Shown here: positions 27,918-37,453 of the stretch, in pieces
How positions within the stretch are numbered: the stretch's first letter is position 1
Layout: each line of letters opens with the position of its first letter
Origin: Maribacter sp. ACAM166
GTDB taxonomy: Bacteria; Bacteroidota; Bacteroidia; Flavobacteriales; Flavobacteriaceae
DNA length: 64,000 nt
Assembly (NCBI RefSeq): GCF_005771495.1
Contig: NZ_VAUW01000018.1
Location: 17,697 to 81,696 of the forward strand
Direction of reading: 5' to 3'
Notes under the pieces: model-generated
The model's input: only the letters and a program-made list of their open reading frames with translations
Databases searched by the model: none
What the model was told of the DNA's origin: nothing
Position numbers and translations under genes: made by a program

Positions 27918-29048
27918 TTATTTTTTATCAAGGGTAGGAGTAGTTTTTTCAATAACACCCGATGCCTTTGCGCGCACTTCCCAATTTTTTCGAGCTAGTA
28001 CCTGCAGATCTGCTACATTATCACTCTCGTCCATTATTTCAAGTCCTAGAAGTGTTTCTATAACATCTTCCATGGTCACCAAGCCGCTCACCGAACCATA
28101 TTCATCAACGACAAGTGCAATCGCCTCACGCTTTTGAATAAGTGTTTCAAATAAAGTTGGTATTGGGGTACTTCTACGCGTAATTAAAATTTCACGTTTA
28201 ATTTCTTTAAGTGGAGACGCCCCATTTTGATTGATCATTTCTTCCAGAACATTATCCTTTAGTACAAATCCAGTAATGTTATCCATTTTTTCGGTGTACA
28301 CGGGAATTCTAGAAAATCGTAATTTTTGATTATCCTTAAAAAAATCTGCAATTGATCTTTCTTCTGAAGCTATTTTCATAACTGCTCTAGGCGTCATGAT
28401 ATCTTTTACTAGAATGTCATCAAAGCGCAGTAAATTTTTTATAATGGTAGATTCAGATTTCTCAAATACACCTTCTTTATGTGCCATATCGGTCATGGCA
28501 TGGAAATCTTCACGGCTCAGAACGCTACCATGATGTTTACCGCCACCAACCATTTTCGTAAAAAGACGTAATACCCATAGTAGCCCTGTATATTTTAAAC
28601 CGACTACCATAATGCTTAGGGTCTTTGCCGAAAAGTTAGCAAGTTGTTTCCAGTACGTGGCACCAATGGTTTTAGGAATGATTTCTGATGCAACGAGTAT
28701 GAGAATGGTCATTAAGGTAGATACTACACCTACCATTAGGTCTTCGGTAAATTCTATGCCAAAAAGCGAACGACTTTCATTACCATATAATTCAGCATAG
28801 GCTGTTTTGGCTTGTACACCAACTAAAATCGCACCTACTGTATGGGCGATGGTATTAATGGTGAGGATGGCTATTAAAGGTTGGTCTACATCTTTTTTAA
28901 GAACTTCTAACGTATGGGCGTATGCTTTTCCTTCCTTTAATTTCACATTAATGAATGTAGACGTTATGCTTAACAATACAGCCTCTAAAATTGAACATAG
29001 AAAGGAAAAGAAAATGGAGATAAATGCGTAAAATATTAATAAGCCCAT
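27918..29048 (-). CDS. CNNM/CorB-type membrane protein with CBS pair
   Basis: This is a 376-residue inner-membrane protein with an N-terminal DUF21 (CNNM) domain of about four transmembrane segments (residues about 1-175) and a CBS-domain pair (about 205-345: DIMTPRAVMKIA, SRIPVYTEKMDNITGFVL, AIALVVDEYGSVSGLVTMED). Proteins of this type are linked to magnesium or cobalt efflux. It ends shortly after the CBS pair and lacks the C-terminal CorC_HlyC domain found in longer relatives. It sits between the serine hydrolase (37 bp) and ogt (8 bp). Confidence 0.87.
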   Translation of the reverse strand: MGLLIFYAFISIFFSFLCSILEAVLLSITSTFINVKLKEGKAYAHTLEVLKKDVDQPLIAILTINTIAHTVGAILVGVQAKTAYAELYGNESRSLFGIEFTEDLMVGVVSTLMTILILVASEIIPKTIGATYWKQLANFSAKTLSIMVVGLKYTGLLWVLRLFTKMVGGGKHHGSVLSREDFHAMTDMAHKEGVFEKSESTIIKNLLRFDDILVKDIMTPRAVMKIASEERSIADFFKDNQKLRFSRIPVYTEKMDNITGFVLKDNVLEEMINQNGASPLKEIKREILITRRSTPIPTLFETLIQKREAIALVVDEYGSVSGLVTMEDVIETLLGLEIMDESDNVADLQVLARKNWEVRAKASGVIEKTTPTLDKK

Positions 29049-29085
29049 AGGGTTGTTTTATACCTCGAAGATATCAATAAAATCA

Positions 29086-30429
29086 CTAAGGTTTGAGCTG
29101 TTTAGCATTATCGAACGCTTGATAAAATACCTGTTGAAGAGCAGATCGGATGTTGAGGTCATATATGTCGCGATTCTTTCTAGTAGGATATACTCGATTT
29201 GAAAGGAAAATGTAAACTAATTGATGTTCAGGGTCTGCCCACACAAACGTTCCTGTGAAGCCGCTATGTCCAAAGCTATTTTGACTTACTTCTGGCGTAG
29301 GATATGCATCTACCAATGAAAACGTGCTATTGTTTAAATACGGCTTATCAAAACCTAAACCTCTTCTGTTTTCATTTTTCGGGTATTGTACCCGAGTAAA
29401 TTCTTTGAGAGTTTTTTCAGAGATATAACGATTACCGCTATAAAGTCCATTTTGAAGATACATTTGCATGATTATCGCTACATCATCTGCAGTTCCAAAA
29501 AGTCCGGCATTACCCGAAACCCCTCCTAACAAAGATGCGTTTTCATCATGTACCCATCCATTGGTTAAGGTATGTCGGTATACCGTATCAATTTCAGTTG
29601 GAACTATAGTATTGGGAAAATGTTTTGTGCTAGGTAGAAACCCAAATGTTTTCATACCAAGTGGTTTATAAAATTCCTCCTCTAGATACTGCTCATAGGG
29701 CATGCCGGTTAATTGCGAGATTAACTCAGGAAATAGTAGAAAAGTCAATCCGGAATAGGTGTACTTTTTTTCTGGAGAAACTTCAGACCTGTTTATCATT
29801 CTATACATTTTTCTATTGAACCTATTTTTCACATAGATACTTTCAAATGCTTCATTAGTAAATCGTTTATTCGACTTCGTGCGAATAAATCTATTTTTAA
29901 ACCGACCGTTATTTTTTATTACTTCATTCAAGAAAATTATGTATGGTTTAAGACCTGCTTGATGTGCAAGAATTTCTCTTAAGGTAATATGTTTCTTATC
30001 TCTTCTATGTTTCCACGGCTTCCAATACGTGCTAAATGGTTTATCTAAATCAAGTTTACCTTCGTCAATTAATTTCATTAATACTGGTAGCGGACCTAAA
30101 ATTTTTGTGACTGATGCTAAATCATATATGTCATTTAGCTCAACCGATTGAATACTATCGTAGGTATGAAATCCGTATGCTTCATGAAAAATGATAGTAC
30201 CTTCTTTAGTAATTAAAATTTGTGCACCAGGAAACGATTGGCTTATTATACCAATCGTCATAATGCTATCAACCTTCTGGTAGATGTCAGCAGAGTCTAA
30301 TTCAAAGTGTGTCAACGATGACTTTTGCAGACTTGAGCCAATCGGCAAACCAAGTGGTAACTTTGAATTTTCTTGAGCAATAGATAAGCCATTAAAAATA
30401 CCGAACAGTATTAAGATGTAAATTTTCAT
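29086..30429 (-). CDS. Beta-lactamase-fold serine hydrolase
   Basis: This is a 447-residue exported class C beta-lactamase/DD-peptidase-like protein. A signal peptide of about 18 residues ends NGLSIA, then Q. The SxxK motif is S106-V-T-K109 (DLASVTKILG), the second motif is YSGLTF, and the third is probably HSGFTG (HSG) near residue 390. Family members hydrolyse esters, peptides or cell-wall fragments, and antibiotic resistance cannot be assumed. It is 23 bp downstream of hemB, so probably part of the same transcript, although a functional link to haem synthesis is not evident. Confidence 0.87.
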   Translation of the reverse strand: MKIYILILFGIFNGLSIAQENSKLPLGLPIGSSLQKSSLTHFELDSADIYQKVDSIMTIGIISQSFPGAQILITKEGTIIFHEAYGFHTYDSIQSVELNDIYDLASVTKILGPLPVLMKLIDEGKLDLDKPFSTYWKPWKHRRDKKHITLREILAHQAGLKPYIIFLNEVIKNNGRFKNRFIRTKSNKRFTNEAFESIYVKNRFNRKMYRMINRSEVSPEKKYTYSGLTFLLFPELISQLTGMPYEQYLEEEFYKPLGMKTFGFLPSTKHFPNTIVPTEIDTVYRHTLTNGWVHDENASLLGGVSGNAGLFGTADDVAIIMQMYLQNGLYSGNRYISEKTLKEFTRVQYPKNENRRGLGFDKPYLNNSTFSLVDAYPTPEVSQNSFGHSGFTGTFVWADPEHQLVYIFLSNRVYPTRKNRDIYDLNIRSALQQVFYQAFDNAKQLKP

Positions 30430-30452
30430 TCTGTGTTAGTTCACTTGGTGAA

Positions 30453-31442
30453 TTATCCCATTAGTTTAACCGCGTCTTTTGCAAAGTAACTTGCAATGAT
30501 ATTGGCACCTGCCCTTTTCATAGCAATTAGTTGTTCCATCATTACGGAATCATGGTCTAGCCATCCTTTTTCTGCAGCAGCTTTTACCATTGCATATTCA
30601 CCAGATACTTGGTAAACGGCTACTGGTACATCGACCTCATTTTTTATTTCACGTACGATGTCTAAATAACATAGGCCCGGCTTCACCATTACAATATCTG
30701 CACCTTCTTCAATGTCCATTTGTGTTTCTCTAATGGCCTCAAACCGATTCGAAAAATCCATTTGATAGGTGCTTTTATCTTTTGGAATGTTTTTAATAGT
30801 TACGGGAGCGGAATCTAGGGCATCTCTAAACGGACCATAAAATGCGCTTGCATATTTTGCACTATAGGCCATAATACCGGTATTGATATATCCTTCATCT
30901 TCTAAAGCTTCACGAATGCTTAGAATACGACCGTCCATCATATCACTAGGAGCAACAAAATCGGCTCCGGCTTTTGCGTGTGATACGCTCATTTCTGTCA
31001 AAACTTCAACACTTTCATCATTTAATATTTGGCCGTCAGAGACAATGCCATCATGCCCATAAGAGGAATACGGATCGAGAGCCACATCGGTCATGACCAA
31101 CATATCTGGACACGCATTTTTAACCGTTTTTATTGCCAATTGCATTAATCCATTTTCATTCAAAGCTTCCGAACCGTGGTTATCCTTTAAATTATCAGGG
31201 ACTTTCACAAAAAGAAGCACCGAACATAAACCCATTTTCCAAAGCTCTTTTGCCTCTTTTGCTAAATTATCGAGACTTAGTCTATAGTAGTTGGGCATAG
31301 ATGCTATTTCCTCTTTTATGCCTTTACCTTCAACAACAAATAGGGGCACCAAAAAATCGCTTGGGGTTATTATGGTTTCACGCACTAAATGGCGTATAGC
31401 TTCTGAACTTCTAAGTCTTCTATTTCTAATAAGTGGATACAT
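30453..31442 (-). CDS. hemB: Porphobilinogen synthase (ALA dehydratase)
   Basis: HemB condenses two 5-aminolevulinate molecules to porphobilinogen. The 329-residue protein has both active-site lysine motifs, YSAKYASAFYGPF and IVMVKPGLCYLD. The metal segment reads DVALDPYSSYGHDG: the zinc-binding cysteines of the E. coli type are replaced by Ala/Asp, so this belongs to the Cys-less (Mg/K-dependent) class. It lies 21 bp after the phzF-like gene in the hem run. Confidence 0.96.
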   Translation of the reverse strand: MYPLIRNRRLRSSEAIRHLVRETIITPSDFLVPLFVVEGKGIKEEIASMPNYYRLSLDNLAKEAKELWKMGLCSVLLFVKVPDNLKDNHGSEALNENGLMQLAIKTVKNACPDMLVMTDVALDPYSSYGHDGIVSDGQILNDESVEVLTEMSVSHAKAGADFVAPSDMMDGRILSIREALEDEGYINTGIMAYSAKYASAFYGPFRDALDSAPVTIKNIPKDKSTYQMDFSNRFEAIRETQMDIEEGADIVMVKPGLCYLDIVREIKNEVDVPVAVYQVSGEYAMVKAAAEKGWLDHDSVMMEQLIAMKRAGANIIASYFAKDAVKLMG

Positions 31443-31463
31443 ATTTAATTATTTTCTGTTATG

Positions 31464-32252
31464 TTAAATTTCTATTTCACCAATTAAATAGCAAACCGCA
31501 TTACCTGAAATTTTAATGCGTTCACCATTATATTCACATTGAAGCATGCCGCCTCTTTTAGAAAGTTGTTTTGCCGTTAAGGTGGTTTTATTTAATTTTT
31601 TCGACCAATAAGGTGTTAAGGTAGTATGTGCAGAACCTGTAACTGGGTCTTCTGGTATACCACACTGAGGGGCAAAAAACCGAGAGACAAAATCAACTTC
31701 ATTTCCTTTGGCGGAAACAATGATTCCTCTACACTCTAATTCATTCAAGAGATGAAAATTTGGCCGAATAGATTCTATTATTTCTTGAGATTCATAAATG
31801 AGCAAGAAGTCGGTTTTGCCTTTAAAAGTTTCTAATGGTTTCTTTCCGATTGCTTTTGTAATAGCTGCTTGCTCAGTTATAGTGTTTAAATCATCCGTAG
31901 GGAAATCCATAGTTAACAGCCTATTTTCATTGTTTTGAACCAGCAGTTCACCGCTTCTAGTCGAAATAAACCGAAGAGTATTTTCTTTGAAACCATAGTA
32001 GTTGTAAAGTACAAAGGCGGTGGCTAAGGTGGCATGGCCACATAGGTCTACTTCAATTTCTGGCGTGAACCATCGAAGCTCATAATGGTTTTCCTTTTTG
32101 ACTGCAAAAGCAGTTTCTGCTAGATTATTTTCTGCAGCAATGTTTTGCATGGTTTCATCTGACAACCAAGAATTAAGGATGCAAACAGCCGCAGGATTTC
32201 CGCCGAATAAGGTTTTAGTAAAAGCGTCTATTTGGTATATTTTTTGCTTCAT
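31464..32252 (-). CDS. PhzF-family isomerase/epimerase-like protein
   Basis: This is a 262-residue member of the PhzF family (diaminopimelate-epimerase fold). It starts IYQIDAFTKTLFGGNPAAVC. The catalytic Glu lies in AENNLAETAFAV, then GHATLATAFVLY and PVTGSAHTTLTPYW follow, all family hallmarks. The reaction is unknown for most members, and phenazine production should not be inferred because no other phz gene is present. It lies between the DUF4421 gene (10 bp) and hemB (21 bp). Confidence 0.88.
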   Translation of the reverse strand: MKQKIYQIDAFTKTLFGGNPAAVCILNSWLSDETMQNIAAENNLAETAFAVKKENHYELRWFTPEIEVDLCGHATLATAFVLYNYYGFKENTLRFISTRSGELLVQNNENRLLTMDFPTDDLNTITEQAAITKAIGKKPLETFKGKTDFLLIYESQEIIESIRPNFHLLNELECRGIIVSAKGNEVDFVSRFFAPQCGIPEDPVTGSAHTTLTPYWSKKLNKTTLTAKQLSKRGGMLQCEYNGERIKISGNAVCYLIGEIEI

Positions 32253-32262
32253 GTTCTATGCA

Positions 32263-33207
32263 TCAATTCAAACCAAATTTACGATTTATCTCCTTGGCTT
32301 TTTCTATCAACTTTCTAGGAGCATCGAATCGATATCCAATGTAAAATTCAAGAAAACTAATCGAATCATCAAGCACAAAGTTATCTGCTGAAGTGTGTGT
32401 TAATATTTGGGTATTGATAGTTATACCGTTAAAAAATGATTCTGAATTATAACCTCCTGTTAGCCTAAATATAAATTGGGCTAACCCTGTTAGTGAAGTT
32501 TCTCCTGCAGATTTAGATAGATTAAAGCCTAAACCACCAATACCACCAGCAGAAACGATATAGTTATCATCAAATACCCAATTGTGATAATAACCAGGTC
32601 CAATTGCTAGATTAAAAGAGTGTTCGATTTGGTTTTCAAGCACTGGATCTTGTAATTTAAACTTAGTGTAATAGTATGTCGCGCCAGGAATAAAACTACC
32701 AGCACTTTTCTTTTGCCACTCATTCTGAAAACCAATAGCACGGAAAGAAAAATTTGGATTAAATATATAACTGGTACTCCCACCAATTTTTATCGTCCTT
32801 AAATTATCAACAGGTAACGTGAGATCTTTTGTGCGAATGAAAAAACCTTTTTGCTTATAGAAATCAAAAGTTTGCATGAACTGGTAAAAAAACATTCTAA
32901 AGTTAAGTGTAATCAATTTCGAGTCTCCATTGTCTTTATTTTCAGATAGAAAATTCGGTGCATATCCTAAATCAAGTTCTACAGAACGAAATGAGATGGA
33001 GAGGCCTAAATAACTTTTATCATTAGGGATAAATTCGGTTTTGCTCTTTGTAAGCTTATCTCTAAGCGCGAAACTATTTGATGTGGTCTGTACGCTTAGT
33101 CTAGCGGTGATTTTATCGGGAAATTCTTTTATATGAGTTGAGTCTTGAGCAGAACCAAGGTGGGCCAAAAATAGAAGACAGCTTAAAAGGATCAACCTTA
33201 AACCCAT
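32263..33207 (-). CDS. DUF4421-like outer-membrane protein
   Basis: This is a 314-residue exported protein with a signal peptide ending AHLGSA, then Q. PDKITARLSVQTTSNSF and the alternating strand pattern with aromatic residues fit DUF4421 proteins, which are predicted outer-membrane beta-barrels of unknown role. The start overlaps the end of hemF by 10 bp, so the two are translationally linked. The gene probably rides in the hem transcript, and whether it has a porphyrin- or iron-related role is unknown. Confidence 0.72.
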   Translation of the reverse strand: MGLRLILLSCLLFLAHLGSAQDSTHIKEFPDKITARLSVQTTSNSFALRDKLTKSKTEFIPNDKSYLGLSISFRSVELDLGYAPNFLSENKDNGDSKLITLNFRMFFYQFMQTFDFYKQKGFFIRTKDLTLPVDNLRTIKIGGSTSYIFNPNFSFRAIGFQNEWQKKSAGSFIPGATYYYTKFKLQDPVLENQIEHSFNLAIGPGYYHNWVFDDNYIVSAGGIGGLGFNLSKSAGETSLTGLAQFIFRLTGGYNSESFFNGITINTQILTHTSADNFVLDDSISFLEFYIGYRFDAPRKLIEKAKEINRKFGLN

Positions 33208-34100
33208 TCCTTAGGATGCATTAAAATATGAAGTAACCGTTCTTCTGCACTACCCTCCTCGGGCTGATGGTCATATACCCATTGCACATGAGGTGGGAGG
33301 CTCATTAAAATACTTTCGATTCGCCCATTTGTTTTAAGACCGAACAAAGTTCCCTTATCGTGAACTAGATTGAATTCTACATACCTACCTCTTCTAATTT
33401 CTTGCCAATCTCTTTGTTGTTGAGAATAGTCAAGGTCTTTTCTTTTTGTAACAATTGGTATATAGCTCTCAAGAAAACTATTGCCTACTTCGGTAACAAA
33501 ATTAAACCAATCTTGCATACCCATAGCTTCAGTAGCTTTGCAATAATCGAAAAATAGACCGCCTATACCACGTGCTTCATTTCTATGTGTATTCCAGAAA
33601 TAATCATCGCATCGTTTTTTGTAGGTCTGATAAAAGAATTCATTGTGTTTATCACAGGCCTTTTTGCACACCTCATGAAAATGAACGGCATCTTCATCAA
33701 ATAAGTAATAAGGGGTTAAGTCTTGACCGCCACCGAACCATTGATCGACTATTTCGCCATCATTTCCGTACAATTCAAAATAACGCCAATTTGCATGAAC
33801 CGTGGGTGCCTTGGGATTCTTTGGATGCAGCACTAAACTTAGTCCGCAGGCAAAAAAATTACCTTCCTTAACTCCAAAATAGGTTTTCATACTATCGGGA
33901 AGTTCTCCATGAACGCCGGAAATGTTTACGCCTCCTTTTTCAAAAACAGAACCGTTTTCAATCACTCGCGTACGGCCACCACCGCCTTCTGGTCGTTGCC
34001 AAATATCTTCTTTAAATTTTGCCGTCCCATCAACCTCCTCTAATTTTGAAGTAATGGTCTTTTGAAGGGTTTCTATATATGTGTAAAATTTATCTTTCAT
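33198..34100 (-). CDS. hemF: Oxygen-dependent coproporphyrinogen III oxidase
   Basis: HemF converts coproporphyrinogen III to protoporphyrinogen IX using O2. The 300-residue protein has FEKGGVNISGVHGELP, VHANWRYFELYG, the signature WFGGGQDLTPYYLFDEDAVH, and RRGRYVEFNLVHDKGTLFGL. The length is normal for the family. The O2-dependent form fits an aerobic organism. It overlaps the upstream GNAT gene by 11 bp and the downstream DUF4421 gene by 10 bp. Confidence 0.96.
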   Translation of the reverse strand: MKDKFYTYIETLQKTITSKLEEVDGTAKFKEDIWQRPEGGGGRTRVIENGSVFEKGGVNISGVHGELPDSMKTYFGVKEGNFFACGLSLVLHPKNPKAPTVHANWRYFELYGNDGEIVDQWFGGGQDLTPYYLFDEDAVHFHEVCKKACDKHNEFFYQTYKKRCDDYFWNTHRNEARGIGGLFFDYCKATEAMGMQDWFNFVTEVGNSFLESYIPIVTKRKDLDYSQQQRDWQEIRRGRYVEFNLVHDKGTLFGLKTNGRIESILMSLPPHVQWVYDHQPEEGSAEERLLHILMHPKEWV

Positions 34101-34632
34101 TTTTAAGGATGTAAAGTTCCATATCTAATGGTTCTTCGTTGGGTGGAGTGTGCTCTTTTGCTAAAGTTTTTTTCCAAATATAACCACAATTTTGAGCTAC
34201 TTTAAGACTGGCAATATTAGAATGATGTACAATTATCCTTAGGGTATCAAGGTGTGGTTGTGCAATTGCCCACTCAGAAATCGTTTTCACGGCAAGGGAA
34301 GTGAATCCTTTATTTTTATAAGAATATCCAATACAATAAGCGATTTCGGCTTTTTTTTTTATCCTATCGACTTCCTGCACGTAGATAAGCCCAATGATTT
34401 TTCGATGTTCTGGTTCCTTTAGCGTAAAGAGATACTCGTGGCCAGAAACAAATTCTGATACTTTTTCCTGAACGAAAATGTTCGATAAATCGGGAGTGAG
34501 GTTAGCTGCGACAGTATTCGGAAAATAACGTTTAAGGTAGTCTTCATTAGAGGATATGAAATCACATATGCGCCATCCGTCCCGATCTAAAATTGGATTT
34601 ATTTCGAATTGGGCTAAATGGAATGAATTCAT
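34090..34632 (-). CDS. GNAT N-acetyltransferase (RimJ/RimL-like)
   Basis: This is a 180-residue acetyltransferase of the GNAT superfamily. It has the acetyl-CoA-binding core AYCIGYSYKNKGFTSLAVKT (the Q/R-x-x-G-x-G/A loop is here Y-K-N-K-G-F) and the late VHHSNIASLKVAQNCGY motif, typical of RimJ/RimL-like enzymes that modify ribosomal proteins or small amines. The substrate is unknown. It lies between hemE (58 bp) and hemF (11-bp overlap), so it is co-transcribed with haem genes. Confidence 0.86.
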   Translation of the reverse strand: MNSFHLAQFEINPILDRDGWRICDFISSNEDYLKRYFPNTVAANLTPDLSNIFVQEKVSEFVSGHEYLFTLKEPEHRKIIGLIYVQEVDRIKKKAEIAYCIGYSYKNKGFTSLAVKTISEWAIAQPHLDTLRIIVHHSNIASLKVAQNCGYIWKKTLAKEHTPPNEEPLDMELYILKNER

Positions 34633-34690
34633 GCTTATGGAAACGAATTTATTAACTTCTATAACAATTTCCTACCTACCACTAAAACCT

Positions 34691-35722
34691 TTAGACCGCT
34701 TTATATTCCTTTACCGCATCAATAAACGCTTTTGCATTCTCAACAGGTATATTTGGTAAAATACCATGTCCTAAATTAACGATATAACGATCCTTGCCAA
34801 ACTCGTTAATCATTTGGTGTACCATCTTTTTTATTTCAGAGGGAGGTGATAACAAACGTGAAGGGTCAAAGTTACCTTGTAATGTTATTTTACCTCCACT
34901 TAGGTAACGAGCATTTTTAGCGGAACAAGTCCAGTCTACTCCAAGTGCACCCGCACCCGATTTTGCCATATCGCCCAGGGCAAACCAACATCCTTTTCCA
35001 AATACAATAACAGGAGCTTCATCCTTTAATGCGTCGATAATCTGTTGAATGTATTGCCAAGAAAATTCGTTATAATCGGTTGGGGAAAGCATACCGCCCC
35101 AAGAATCGAATACCTGAACAGCATCAACACCAGCGGCAACTTTAGCTTTTAAATAGGCAATGGTAGTATCTGTAATTTTTTGTAAAAGTTCATGAGCTAC
35201 CACGGGTTGTGTAAAACATAACTCTTTGGCTTTATCAAACGTCTTGCTTCCTTGACCTTGAACGCAATAACATAAAATGGTCCATGGTGAGCCGGCAAAA
35301 CCAATTAAAGGAACCTCATCATTCAATTTTTCTTTCGTTGCTTTTATTGCTTCCATGACATAACCCAATGTTTCATGAACGTCTGGAACGATTACGCTAT
35401 CGAGGTCTTTTCGTGAGCGAATTGGATGCGGTAAATAGGGCCCAAAATTAGGCTTCATTTCCACTTCAATATTCATGGCTTGTGGAATGACCAGGATATC
35501 GCTGAACAAAATTGCTACATCCATACCGTACCTGCGAATGGGCTGTACGGTGATTTCTGAAGCTAATTCTGGAGTTTGGCACCGGGTAAAAAAATCATAT
35601 TTTTCTTTAATGGCCATGAATTCAGGTAAGTATCTACCCGCTTGGCGCATCATCCAAACTGGAGGTCTTTCTACAGTCTCTCCTTTTAAGGCTTTTAGGA
35701 ATAAATCGTTTTTTAAACTCAT
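34691..35722 (-). CDS. hemE: Uroporphyrinogen decarboxylase
   Basis: HemE decarboxylates uroporphyrinogen III to coproporphyrinogen III. The 343-residue protein has the N-terminal signature [17 protein letters not shown] with the substrate-binding Arg residues, then [10 protein letters not shown] with the catalytic Asp, [20 protein letters not shown], and the C-terminal NLGHGILPN with the conserved His. The length is normal. It is preceded by a 150-bp gap that holds a dispersed repeat. Confidence 0.97.
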   Translation of the reverse strand: MSLKNDLFLKALKGETVERPPVWMMRQAGRYLPEFMAIKEKYDFFTRCQTPELASEITVQPIRRYGMDVAILFSDILVIPQAMNIEVEMKPNFGPYLPHPIRSRKDLDSVIVPDVHETLGYVMEAIKATKEKLNDEVPLIGFAGSPWTILCYCVQGQGSKTFDKAKELCFTQPVVAHELLQKITDTTIAYLKAKVAAGVDAVQVFDSWGGMLSPTDYNEFSWQYIQQIIDALKDEAPVIVFGKGCWFALGDMAKSGAGALGVDWTCSAKNARYLSGGKITLQGNFDPSRLLSPPSEIKKMVHQMINEFGKDRYIVNLGHGILPNIPVENAKAFIDAVKEYKAV

Positions 35723-35737
35723 AGGGTTAATCTTGTT

Positions 35738-35826
35738 CGTCTTTGCGAGTAGATTTTTTGCTCTGAAGCAATATGTTTAATCGTTGTTCTTAAGAAACAG
35801 ATTGCTTCGCTATGCTCGTAATGACG
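35738..35826. repeat. REP/BIME-like dispersed repeat in the hem cluster
   Basis: An 89-bp element bounded by CGTCTTTGCGAG (35738-35749) and its imperfect inverse CTCGTAATGACG (35815-35826), with inner GAAGCAATATG and CAGATTGCTTCG forming a second complementary pair. The GTCATTGCGAG...GAAGCAATCTG pattern recurs in many Bacteroidota genomes as a mobile intergenic repeat. It sits between the hemCD and hemE genes. Confidence 0.75.
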
Positions 35827-35872
35827 TTTATTTATATAATATCTCTTTAATGTGGTAGCTAAAAGCAAATAA

Positions 35873-37453
35873 TTACTTTGTATAATCTTCGTTCACTAAA
35901 TCAATTACACTTTCTACAGTTGGTATTTTGGCAACTTTCACTTCCTTAAAGTAGGTTCTAGCTGCTTTTGCAGTAGTTTCCCCAATACAATACGCAATTT
36001 TATCAGCTGAATTTTCTTCAAGGTAGCTTTCAACGTTTGATGGACTGTAAAACATGATACCTTTTACTTCATTAGGTATCTCTTTTCCAGATAATTTCGT
36101 TCTATATGCTTCAATAGCATTAATCGCAATATTGTTTTCTTCCAGAATCGTAGGTAAATCTTTTAAACTCAGGTTTCCATGAAAATAAGTAACTTCGGTT
36201 CCATCGATAAACTCTACCAAATAGTTGGCTAGATCTGTGGCATTATTTTCAAAATGCGCTACAATTCCAAATTTCTTTTTTATAAGTCTGCGTGTTTTTC
36301 TACCGACACAATAAATGTTTTCAAACTTTAGTTCTTCAGCACTACAGCTTGTTAAAACTGATTCCACCGCGTTTTTACTGGTAAACACGACATTTTTGTG
36401 CTCTTTTTTCAGAACAATAGGAGAAATACGATTGGGACTAACTTTTATAAAATCGTCAGAATCTGCATTTGCGGATATATTTAAACGCAACTGTTGTTCG
36501 TGTGTTAATTTTTTGGTTGAAAATATGTTGACAACGGCATCCGCACTGGCCAATTCTGTCATTAGTCTTTTACCACCTCTGGCCAAGATACTTTTGGCAC
36601 AATCAATACCTAAGTTTTTATGCTTACCTAAAGGAGCCGTTAATTCAGCCTCTAATTTTTTACTTCCATCGACATTTAATAAAACTCCCTTAAGAGTGAC
36701 AACATTCTCTTTGTCGATATAGGATAAGGCACCGATGGGAGCACTGCAACCACCCTCAAGTTCTCTAAGAAAATCTCGTTCTAAGGTTACGCAAGTGTCT
36801 GTTTCTTCATGGTTTAATTGGGCACAGGCTTCACGAATCTCCTCATCGTCTTCCATTGCAACAACCATAATAGCCCCTTGTGCAGGTGCAGGCAGCATCC
36901 ATGTGAGTCCTATTGTGTTCTCAGGTTCCAAACCAATACGTTCCAAACCTGCAGCGGCAAATATGGCACCGTTCCAATTATTATCGTATAGTTTTTCTAA
37001 TCTACTGTTTATATTTCCTCTTAAACCGACAACGGTATGTGTAGGGTATCGGTTCAGCCATTGTGCCTGGCGACGCAAACTTCCTGTTGCAATAATTCCC
37101 TCTCGTTGCCCTAGAAATTCTTCATTTTCTTTGAAGGCAAGAATGTCCATATAGTTGCCACGTTTTAAAACGGCTGCTTTCACAATACCAATTGGTAATG
37201 CAGTAGGTACATCTTTCATGGAATGTACGGCTATATCTATAGTGCCATTAAGCATGGCGACATCTAAGGTTTTGGTAAATATACCTGTAACGCCTAGTTC
37301 ATAGAGAGGTTTGTCTAAAACTAAATCTCCGGTAGATTTTACGCGAACTAATTTAACAACATGCCCTAACGCTTGTAATTGGCCCTTAACGGTATTCGCC
37401 TGCCATAATGCTAATTCACTATCGCGTGTTCCTAATCGTATTACTTTACTCAT
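35873..37453 (-). CDS. hemCD: Fused hydroxymethylbilane synthase and uroporphyrinogen-III synthase
   Basis: A 526-residue two-domain enzyme. Residues about 1-310 are HemC: IRLGTRDSELALWQA, DIAVHSMKDVPT, TGSLRRQAQW, RGNINSRL and the dipyrromethane-binding Cys in LEGGCSAPIGALSY. Residues about 330-526 form a HemD domain: VVFTSKNAVESVL, IYCVGRKTRRLI, and the C-terminal GIMFYSPSNVESYLE and YCIGETTAKAAR, typical of uroporphyrinogen-III synthase. It would polymerise four porphobilinogens and close the ring to uroporphyrinogen III in one polypeptide. The start overlaps hemA by 4 bp (ATGA). Confidence 0.94.
   Translation of the reverse strand: MSKVIRLGTRDSELALWQANTVKGQLQALGHVVKLVRVKSTGDLVLDKPLYELGVTGIFTKTLDVAMLNGTIDIAVHSMKDVPTALPIGIVKAAVLKRGNYMDILAFKENEEFLGQREGIIATGSLRRQAQWLNRYPTHTVVGLRGNINSRLEKLYDNNWNGAIFAAAGLERIGLEPENTIGLTWMLPAPAQGAIMVVAMEDDEEIREACAQLNHEETDTCVTLERDFLRELEGGCSAPIGALSYIDKENVVTLKGVLLNVDGSKKLEAELTAPLGKHKNLGIDCAKSILARGGKRLMTELASADAVVNIFSTKKLTHEQQLRLNISANADSDDFIKVSPNRISPIVLKKEHKNVVFTSKNAVESVLTSCSAEELKFENIYCVGRKTRRLIKKKFGIVAHFENNATDLANYLVEFIDGTEVTYFHGNLSLKDLPTILEENNIAINAIEAYRTKLSGKEIPNEVKGIMFYSPSNVESYLEENSADKIAYCIGETTAKAARTYFKEVKVAKIPTVESVIDLVNEDYTK

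Noticed and set aside
31464..32252. Phenazine biosynthesis
   Set aside because: Only a PhzF-fold protein is present; no other phz gene is in the window and the family is broad.
36735..37154. 139-codon open frame on the plus strand opposite the hemC domain
   Set aside because: It is the antisense shadow of a strongly conserved enzyme; low-complexity composition and no ribosome site.
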